The position numbers and the translations under genes are program-made. Source: Planctomycetaceae bacterium (GTDB taxonomy: Bacteria; Planctomycetota; Planctomycetia; Pirellulales; Thermoguttaceae). From it: a stretch of DNA of 36,043 nucleotides. Positions 29,861-36,043 of this stretch are shown piece after piece (position 1 is the stretch's first letter; every line of letters starts with the position of its first letter). The stretch lies in the NCBI GenBank assembly GCA_015062085.1, contig SUVI01000017.1, positions 1 to 36,043 of the forward strand, written 5' to 3'. The notes below the pieces were generated by a model that worked only from the letters and a program-made list of their open reading frames with translations, made no database searches and was not told the origin of the DNA.

Positions 29861-30730
29861 CTATTCCCTTACGATCCCGCCCAATGCTTCAAAACGTTCC
29901 AGAAATTTACGGGCAGGTTCCGCAAAATGCTCTCGTGCCGCGCCGAGGCGGATCACTTTCCATACAGCCGGTCCATGACTGACTTCGGCAAAAACCTGTC
30001 CGTCTTCGCATTGCTGAACGGTCATCGTAACGTACGGAAGCTGAGATTCTGTCACACAGTCCGCGGCAGGCGCTCCGTTTTCCAAAAGAGCACGCAATCG
30101 CGCACAGGAAAAATCATCCGGCAACAAAAGAAGATCTTCAGGACTGGGACCTGGAATCGGCATGCCGCACTGTCGGGAGATCGTGTTTGCGAGAAAGTCT
30201 GAGACCTGACTGCCATCGGAGACGGCCCGGCGGATCAAAGCGCCATCCTCCCAGATGAACGAGATCGGCATTTGGTCTGACGCGGTGACTTTGTACGTAA
30301 GAAGAAGACCTTTCTCCCGGCTTAGGCGCAGTGCGGGAATGAGAAACTGTTCTCGATGGATCTCGTGCAGCGTCCGGTCAACGTCACGCTGAAGCTCTTT
30401 TCGTTTCTCTGAAAGAAGCATACCATCCGGAGTTCGCATCTCCGCGATTTTCTGAAATTCCGCTTCTGACTTCGGAAAAAGCAGCGGAAACCATGGCGTA
30501 AGCGGATACCCGCGCTTCATGGAAAACTGGCTGAGAAAAACGGGATCCGAAAGGCGTGTGTAGGCCGAATCATACTCCGCTGGAGTCAGCGTTTCCCATG
30601 CAGTCAGTGAAACTCCTTGCACTATGAGCGTCTCATTTTCCCGCATTTCCGCGGTAAAACTTAGCCCGGCCAAAAGAAAAAACGGAAGAACGCAGAGCCC
30701 GCAAATTATTTTTCTGTACCAAATTTTCAT
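29861..30730 (-). CDS. Secreted protein of unknown function
   Basis: I do not recognise this 289-residue protein. It begins with a clear signal peptide (MKIWYRK, hydrophobic IICGLCVLPFFLLAGLSF, likely cut after FTA). The mature part has a Pro- and Trp-containing first third (TPWFPLLFPKSEAEF), a helical charged stretch (RKELQRDVDRTLHEIHREQF) and beta-like segments (VTMTVQQCEDGQVFAEVSHG) near the end. The ATG at 30730 follows AAAGGAAAAG; a longer frame exists but has no signal. It lies 138 bases downstream of the DUF5703 hydrolase in the same direction, so it may be co-expressed with it. The 29611-29860 gap beyond its stop holds the smpB leader, promoter and an imperfect hairpin near 29745-29795. 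Confidence 0.75.
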   Translation of the reverse strand: MKIWYRKIICGLCVLPFFLLAGLSFTAEMRENETLIVQGVSLTAWETLTPAEYDSAYTRLSDPVFLSQFSMKRGYPLTPWFPLLFPKSEAEFQKIAEMRTPDGMLLSEKRKELQRDVDRTLHEIHREQFLIPALRLSREKGLLLTYKVTASDQMPISFIWEDGALIRRAVSDGSQVSDFLANTISRQCGMPIPGPSPEDLLLLPDDFSCARLRALLENGAPAADCVTESQLPYVTMTVQQCEDGQVFAEVSHGPAVWKVIRLGAAREHFAEPARKFLERFEALGGIVRE

Positions 30731-30868
30731 TTCTTTTCCTTTAAAATCAGTTCGGGAATGTTCGCATGAGCTCCCCGGCGATCCGTTTTCCGTACAGGAT
30801 CTCAGGGGGAACGTCTGCATGAGAGCTTCATGACGGTTTCGGATCCCGCCTGAGAAACACCGTATTCC

Positions 30869-33811
30869 TCATTTCGTTTCAGCCAAGATCCGGACATCCT
30901 TTCTGCGGACCTCTGGCGTGACGTTCCATTCTACGAGCTTCCCAGCCTTTACCGTGCCGGTCACGATCGTGTTTTTCGGCGCGTGCAGCTTGAATTCTGC
31001 GTTCCAGTCCGATGGAAACGCCGGGAGAAGGAGGATCTTGTCGCCGTCAGTCTGCATGATGAGCCCCTGAAGAGCAGCCATCAGCACGGCACCATGACAC
31101 TGGTCCGGTTTCCAACTGAACGGCGGTGCCCAGAAGGCGGGAAAACGCTGTTTCGGGCAGCTCCGCTTTGAGCGCGCGATGAGATATTCTTTCGCACTTT
31201 CCGTCTCGCCAAGGTATGCCATGATGATGTCGTCGTAACGCCAGTCATACGCACCGCGGTCCCAGCGTTTCTCGAGCGCGTTTCTCGCATACTCCATGAG
31301 CTGCTCGTAGCTCACGGGCTGCGCCTTGGCATTTTCCCATGCCTGGAGAACTTCCGGAGTCGTTTCTTTTGCGTCTTTTTTGCCTCCAAAACGGATCTGG
31401 AACGGGATCGGATCGTCTTCTTTGCCAACGGCGGCTAAGCGGAACGGAAAGACACAGTACAGCTCGCCAGTCTCGCAGTTGCGCTTTTGGGCGAATGTAC
31501 GCGCAGGAGCCAGACGCTTCACCCCCTGAGGATCGATCCAGGCCGGAAGTGCCGGAAGTTTATCCAGAAGTGCTTTCCACGCTGTACGCTGCTCCGGCGT
31601 CGTAAAACGCTCATCCAGAGTCAGCAGGCACGAGAGAACGGCATAGAGACCAGAGACTTCCGGCATGGAGTCCGAGCAGTCCCACCAAGTCTCAGCGCAC
31701 TGCGACGGCGTGAAGTCCAGCTTGCCCGTCCGCGGGTCCACATGATAGAAGGTACCAAAGAATTTCGTGATCTCATCCGCCAGCGGGATAGCTGTCTCGC
31801 GGAGAAATTGCTCATCCTGCGTAAATTCCCAGTAATCCAGAGCCATGAACGCAAGTTCCAGACCGCCGACGAACTCCCATTTGTGCCACCGGCTGTTCTG
31901 GAGCGGATCGTCTTTTTCATTCCACGGCGTCGTACCGTAGGCTTCCGGAAAAACATCGCCCCAGAAGTAGAGGCATTCGGCAAAATACGCCCCTTCCGCA
32001 TTGGGACCGAAGTACTTTTTCACGCGGTGCTTCATGAGCGGAAGAAGGGACGCGTACTGATTCCAGAGCGGTTTCTGAAGGTCAAAATCCCCCGATGCAT
32101 TCATCGTATAGTACGGAAGTCGGGTATTCTGCCACCAGTAACCGGTTCCCCAGAGACGGTAGTCTGCGTAGTCCGGGCGTCCCTCGGCGGGGATCGTAAA
32201 GAGCGATCCATTGAATTTGATCGCGTAATTTCCGCGTCCTGCGCAAGCCTGAAGGTACCGCTGGAGCGTGTATCCGCGCGTGATGCGGAAAGCGTCAGAA
32301 ACGCGGGAAGTACTCTCAGGAAAAAATAGTTCCTGACCGTCGATCTTGACCTTGAAGAGCCCCTTCCGGTCAAATTCCAGCATCAGCTCAAACGCGCGGT
32401 CCGTCGGAAGCTGCTCGTCGAAAAAAATCGTTTCCTCTCCGTAAATGACGCGCAAACCGCCATTCGGAGTCACGTCGGCGAGAAAGCCGTTCTGCCTGCC
32501 GCTCGTCAGTTTATCGAAGATGCGCTGCCAGCGGGTTGGATCTTTCAGACGCAGTTTTGCCCGCATCGTCCAGCCGTCGGCAACGTTCCAGGCATTTGAG
32601 CCTGAAATCGTTTGCGGGGAAAGGTGCGTTCCGCAGAAGAGGGACTCGCCTGGAGAACCGTCCTTTTCGTTTCGGAAAATTTCGACCAACTCGATCTGCC
32701 CCAGAAAACGATTTTTCCCATTTGAATCCACGCCGAGCCGCAGGTCATGCGCGGAGAGCGTCCAGATCGGATGATTTTTGATTCCGGAATCGTGCGTTTT
32801 CGACTCATTCGGGACTTCGGAGAGCAGGATCCAGCTTCGGTTTTGAAAATCGCTCCACCACTGTACGGTTTTGGCGTACCGGGTCTCAAGCGGGATCTTC
32901 TGCGCGTCGGCGAGCGTTTTCTTTGCCTCGGCCGTCCATTTTTTCGGTGTCGTCGGGTGAAGAGTTAGAGCCGTGATCTCCACGGTATGTCGCGTGCCTG
33001 CAGGAAGTATGAGCGTCCGCGCATCCGTTTTTTTCGCGCCGTCCGCATGGATCACCGCACCAAAAATACGGTCTTTCAGCGGATTGACGCGCGGAAAATC
33101 GTCGCTCCCCTGGATCTTAGCCGTCCGGTCGTACGCGGGAGTTTCCGAGCCGTTCGCATGGAACCAGCCGATCTGATCTTCCGGAAGCGCAAACGCCTCT
33201 ACCACAGAATCTGGGCGGTACGTGACCGTTTCGCGGTACGGAAGGTCGCTGACTTCGTTCATCTTTACCTGCCGGGTCTCCATGCGCCAAAGCTGTTGCG
33301 TGACGGTCGGCGCGAGTGGTTTCTCCGAGTCGATCTCCGCGATGATGACCGGGCGTTCCGAATCGATCCAGAATCGGATCTTCACCCGTTCTCCCGCAGA
33401 TCCGTACTGCACGGACATCGTGCCGGTCCGCGTGTCGAGTTCCTGTCGAAAGTCGGTCTTCACGAGTTCCGGGTTCGGCAGATTTGGCGCGATGCGGACT
33501 CCGCCGACTTTCAAGAGCCTGCCGAATTCATCCCATGCATCTGTCCGCGCGATGAAAAATTCCAACCGTCCGTCCGGCTCCGTCCACGCATTGACGCAGA
33601 CCTCACCGTTTCCAAGCGGCATCGAATCGTTGGATCCGCGTCCGGGCGTCTCCCACACGACGCGGTACGGATCCGCCTCGGCTGGCAGTTCCGGCAGAAG
33701 ATCCGAAACTTCTCCAGCATTTCCCGCGATCGGGCAGAACAAAAGCAGGGCGAGACCGCAAAAATTCAAACACATTCCCCAGATCCAGGACAAAATTTTA
33801 GAGTTCCGCAT
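30869..33811 (-). CDS. Large secreted DUF5703/GH95-like hydrolase with inserted LamG-like domain
   Basis: The 980-residue product has a signal peptide (about 1-32). The N-terminal DUF5703 beta-sandwich shows VVWETPGRGSNDSMPLGNGEVCVNAW and FFIARTDAWDEFGRLLKVG (51-103). The alpha/alpha-barrel half resumes with ITRGYTLQRYLQACAGRGNYAIKFNGSLFT (510-540) and runs on through WWDCSDSMPEVSG and the KRWDRGAYDWRYDD region. This layout resembles GH95-type alpha-fucosidases and relatives, so the protein probably cleaves a terminal sugar, but its specificity is unknown. Between NRSWILLSE (325-332) and the barrel lie about 170 extra residues with a concanavalin/LamG-like part (WNVADGWTMRAKLRLKD, KVKIDGQELFF), probably a carbohydrate-binding insert. 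The ATG at 33811 follows GAGGA, and a strong promoter lies at 33883-33910. Confidence 0.8.
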   Translation of the reverse strand: MRNSKILSWIWGMCLNFCGLALLLFCPIAGNAGEVSDLLPELPAEADPYRVVWETPGRGSNDSMPLGNGEVCVNAWTEPDGRLEFFIARTDAWDEFGRLLKVGGVRIAPNLPNPELVKTDFRQELDTRTGTMSVQYGSAGERVKIRFWIDSERPVIIAEIDSEKPLAPTVTQQLWRMETRQVKMNEVSDLPYRETVTYRPDSVVEAFALPEDQIGWFHANGSETPAYDRTAKIQGSDDFPRVNPLKDRIFGAVIHADGAKKTDARTLILPAGTRHTVEITALTLHPTTPKKWTAEAKKTLADAQKIPLETRYAKTVQWWSDFQNRSWILLSEVPNESKTHDSGIKNHPIWTLSAHDLRLGVDSNGKNRFLGQIELVEIFRNEKDGSPGESLFCGTHLSPQTISGSNAWNVADGWTMRAKLRLKDPTRWQRIFDKLTSGRQNGFLADVTPNGGLRVIYGEETIFFDEQLPTDRAFELMLEFDRKGLFKVKIDGQELFFPESTSRVSDAFRITRGYTLQRYLQACAGRGNYAIKFNGSLFTIPAEGRPDYADYRLWGTGYWWQNTRLPYYTMNASGDFDLQKPLWNQYASLLPLMKHRVKKYFGPNAEGAYFAECLYFWGDVFPEAYGTTPWNEKDDPLQNSRWHKWEFVGGLELAFMALDYWEFTQDEQFLRETAIPLADEITKFFGTFYHVDPRTGKLDFTPSQCAETWWDCSDSMPEVSGLYAVLSCLLTLDERFTTPEQRTAWKALLDKLPALPAWIDPQGVKRLAPARTFAQKRNCETGELYCVFPFRLAAVGKEDDPIPFQIRFGGKKDAKETTPEVLQAWENAKAQPVSYEQLMEYARNALEKRWDRGAYDWRYDDIIMAYLGETESAKEYLIARSKRSCPKQRFPAFWAPPFSWKPDQCHGAVLMAALQGLIMQTDGDKILLLPAFPSDWNAEFKLHAPKNTIVTGTVKAGKLVEWNVTPEVRRKDVRILAETK

Positions 33812-33882
33812 CGAAAGTAATCCTCATTTTTTCATATTCGGCAGGATGGACCGCGACGCCGCGTTCCATTGGCTCTCCCTCA

Positions 33883-33910
33883 ATTATACTGCGTTTCATC
33901 TAAAAGTCAA
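33883..33910 (-). promoter_or_regulatory. Promoter of the DUF5703 hydrolase
   Basis: On the minus strand TTGACT (33905-33910), a 16-base spacer and a perfect TATAAT (33883-33888), about 70 bases before the ATG. A short hairpin (CCGAG/CTCGG) lies between the U32 stop and this promoter. Confidence 0.8.
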
Positions 33911-33985
33911 GCAGGAAAACGCGGCTTTCCGAGAAAAACTCGGATTTGAATTTCCTCTCAGATCTCCCGCTCTAAAGCCCTTTCG

Positions 33986-36043
33986 CTAAAAGATCCCCTT
34001 TTCAAATCCATAGGAAAACGACGTTTCCTGGATCCAGCCGCGGGTGAGGAAAAGACTGGCAAGTTTTTCCGTCTCTTCCGGCGTTTCAAGCGTGAAGTCC
34101 AAACGAAGTTCCGAAAGGCCGGGGATCGGCGACTCATGCAGAAGGCGCGAAATGTCGAGGCGATTTCCGTAGTAGACGCGGCTCCCCGTCGTTTCCTGCG
34201 GGTTTTCCGAGTCGGAATTGCGCATCACGTAAATCGGCCGGCCGTCTTGATTCCAAAGACGCAAAAGCGGCGCGTTGAAGAGCGTTTTGCGCGTAAACAT
34301 TCCGTAGAGGAAACCGAAGATCGGAAGTCCAACCTGCGGAAACTCTTCGTTTTGCGCGGCAAACAGCGCGAGTTTCCGGACCGTCGTTTCGGAAAGTTCC
34401 GGTGAAAGGAAGAACGTTTCACAGTGCGGGAACGCCTCATGGAAAAATCGAAGTGTCTCTGGATTCGCCGCATGAAACGTCCAGTCCAGCGCAAAACGGC
34501 GTTCCTGCCGAGAGTACTCGACCGCGTCGAAGAGCGAGCCGGCCAGCGGTGAAAACGGGAAATTCGACTCCGGACGCACTTCCGAGCCGAAATGGACCGG
34601 TGGTTCAAGTCGGTAGATCTTTTCGATCCCCGCACGTCGGCACGCCTCCGCCTGCGCGAGCGTTTGGACTGCCGCGGAAATGGTCGGCTTTCTCTCTGAA
34701 TCCGTTTCCGGAAGCGGTTTCTGAGTCGATCTTTCTTCGCCGGAACCTTCTTTTTCCGAACTACGAAACAAAAAGACCGGAGTTCGTTTCGTTCCCTCAA
34801 CGATTTTCCGTTCCAGTTCCGCCGCAGCTTCCTGACGCAGCTGGTTCAGGAGCGATTTCGGGACGAACGCGTCTGGTGAAAACTCAAGTTTCGTCCGTTT
34901 TTCATCGAGCACGAACGGCGTTTCACCCAGCCGGCTAAGTCCATCCAGAAGCGCCTCCTTTTCAGTTGGGTGCTTTTGCGAGACGGCAAGCGACTCAATG
35001 GACCGGGAGACAGTACGAAACGTTTTTCCGTGAACTTCCGCGGAGAATTCCAGCTCCATCGGCACACCGGCCCGGGCCGTCAGACGGGCGGAGACCAAAG
35101 TGCGGCGCCGCGTGCGTTTCATTTCCGACGTGATCTGCCGATCCAGCGCGTGGTCGAACGTCCGGTAAAGAAACCGCGCTTTGGACGGAACGGGAACTTC
35201 CAGCGTGACCCACGCCCCTCGAGGAGCCTCCGGAACGACCTCACCCGTCTCGTCCAGCTGGATCTGGCCGACGTTCAGTCCGTCAAGTTTCTGAAGGTTC
35301 CGGTCAAGAAAAACGACGCCGTCGCCATTGCGCAGCGGTTCCGTCAGCCGGATCTTTCGCGCAGTGATCTCGCCGACTTTCACGCCCCAGGATGCCGAGA
35401 ATGCCGCGTTGATGAAATTCGGGTCGTGCGCGTAAAAGTAGCCTTTCGAGTATCCGCGATTGAAAAGACGCGCGATCTCCGGTTTCGGCACGGAGCGGAC
35501 CGGGGCCTGAAGTACCTTTTCCTGGAGCGTTTCCAGCTGCGCGAAAGAGGCGGAATTCAACGCGTCGAGAATTTCGCGATAGTATCGGACCGCCTGAAAA
35601 ACGTACTCCGGCGACTTCATGCGCCCTTCGAGCTTCAAAATCTCCACCCCCATGACGGCAAGACGCACTAGCTCCGGAAATTCCTGCCACTGGTCACACG
35701 ACGAAAGGAAAAATCCCTCCCGCACTGCCTTCGGATCTCCGGACGGTTCCGCCAAACGGTACTTTTGCCGGCACGGCTGCGTGCACATTCCGCGGTTTCC
35801 GCTGCGTCCGCCGATGAAACTCGAAAGAAAACACTTCCCTGAACACGCGATGCACAGCGCGCCGGAGGCGAAGACTTCCAGCTCCGCGGTGACCGCTTTT
35901 CGGATCGCGGTGATCTCGTCAAGATCCAGCTCACGCGCAAGCACGAGACGCGAAAACCCCTGCGCCTGCGCCCAGCGGGCCTCTTCCGGATTCGCGATGG
36001 AAAGCTGAGTCGACGCGTGACGCGGCCAATCAGGAAAATGCTT
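33986..36043 (-). CDS. U32 family peptidase (YhbU/RlhA-like), N-terminus beyond window
   Basis: The frame runs from the right edge (first codon complement of 36041-36043) to a stop at 33986, giving 685 residues without the true start. The visible N-terminal part, ASTQLSIANPEEARWAQAQGF then LVLARELDLDEI, is the U32 barrel. It is followed by the family signature VFASGALCIACSGKCFLSS...GNRGMCTQPCRQKYRL, whose cysteines may hold an iron-sulfur cluster. The middle (about 200-400) fits DUF3656. Related proteins take part in tRNA and rRNA hydroxylation (TrhP, RlhA) rather than collagen cleavage, so an RNA-modifying role with prephenate as co-substrate is the better guess. The extra C-terminal domain (about 470-685) repeats a barrel-like half. 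Confidence 0.85.
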   Translation of the reverse strand, partial: KHFPDWPRHASTQLSIANPEEARWAQAQGFSRLVLARELDLDEITAIRKAVTAELEVFASGALCIACSGKCFLSSFIGGRSGNRGMCTQPCRQKYRLAEPSGDPKAVREGFFLSSCDQWQEFPELVRLAVMGVEILKLEGRMKSPEYVFQAVRYYREILDALNSASFAQLETLQEKVLQAPVRSVPKPEIARLFNRGYSKGYFYAHDPNFINAAFSASWGVKVGEITARKIRLTEPLRNGDGVVFLDRNLQKLDGLNVGQIQLDETGEVVPEAPRGAWVTLEVPVPSKARFLYRTFDHALDRQITSEMKRTRRRTLVSARLTARAGVPMELEFSAEVHGKTFRTVSRSIESLAVSQKHPTEKEALLDGLSRLGETPFVLDEKRTKLEFSPDAFVPKSLLNQLRQEAAAELERKIVEGTKRTPVFLFRSSEKEGSGEERSTQKPLPETDSERKPTISAAVQTLAQAEACRRAGIEKIYRLEPPVHFGSEVRPESNFPFSPLAGSLFDAVEYSRQERRFALDWTFHAANPETLRFFHEAFPHCETFFLSPELSETTVRKLALFAAQNEEFPQVGLPIFGFLYGMFTRKTLFNAPLLRLWNQDGRPIYVMRNSDSENPQETTGSRVYYGNRLDISRLLHESPIPGLSELRLDFTLETPEETEKLASLFLTRGWIQETSFSYGFEKGIF

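Noticed and set aside
29717..30202. A 161-codon plus-strand frame spanning the smpB upstream gap
   Set aside because: It is mostly antisense to the secreted protein at 29861-30730 and starts inside the smpB promoter. No ribosome site or family match was seen.

Overview
This 36 kb window looks like a piece of bacterial chromosome of roughly even base composition, and I see no phage, plasmid or insertion-sequence genes. The gene families point to a planctomycete-like, probably host- or polymer-associated bacterium. They include secreted squalene-cyclase-repeat and ThuA proteins, a fatty-acid cluster with an unusually long acyl carrier protein, a U32 peptidase, a large DUF5703/GH95-like hydrolase and beta-helix proteins. 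This placement is inferred from protein families; there is no rRNA in the window to confirm it.

Layout. 1-3858 (+): the end of a VOC-fold protein, a COG1228-type amidohydrolase, a ferredoxin-like aldo/keto reductase and a secreted ThuA-domain protein. 3875-4939 (-): a secreted cyclase-repeat protein. 5151-7002 (+): xseB and a polyprenyl synthase (ispA-like), then csrA behind its own near-consensus promoter. 7113-9347 (-): murB followed by a one-TM protein resembling FtsQ/DivIB. 9571-11289 (+): a GH13 alpha-glucosidase converging on a 1152-residue type V autotransporter (11383-14841, -). 15157-20989 (+): a flavin reductase, a secreted 5'-nucleotidase preceded by a 12-bp tandem repeat, a D-2-hydroxyacid dehydrogenase and a secreted clan-A glycosidase. 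21105-22043 (-): a trigger-factor-like chaperone without the ribosome-binding domain. 22277-22472 (+): two identical tRNA-Cys genes. 22528-24957 (-): a Cys-rich secreted beta-helix protein. 25117-28067 (-): a four-gene fatty-acid cluster transcribed fabZ, acp, second dehydratase, KAS II. 28226-29610 (-): smpB overlapping a PSP1/RicT-type gene. 29861-36043 (-): an unknown secreted protein, the DUF5703 hydrolase and a U32 peptidase cut by the window edge.

How the genes fit together. Housekeeping blocks (xseB-ispA, murB with a division-like gene, fab cluster, smpB-ricT, csrA, tRNA-Cys) alternate with secreted carbohydrate-active and surface proteins, which suggests a polysaccharide-degrading lifestyle. 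Many genes have readable sigma70-type promoters (TTGACA/TATAAT with 16-17 bp spacers), and several convergent pairs are separated by intrinsic terminators. The oddest points are a full-length smpB frame that can only start at ACG behind a strong Shine-Dalgarno and a leader hairpin, a glycosidase barrel split by a flavodoxin-like domain, the shortened trigger factor, an FtsQ-like protein beside murB, and a possible attenuator or small RNA at 15837-15963. I did not find a clearly new multi-gene system.
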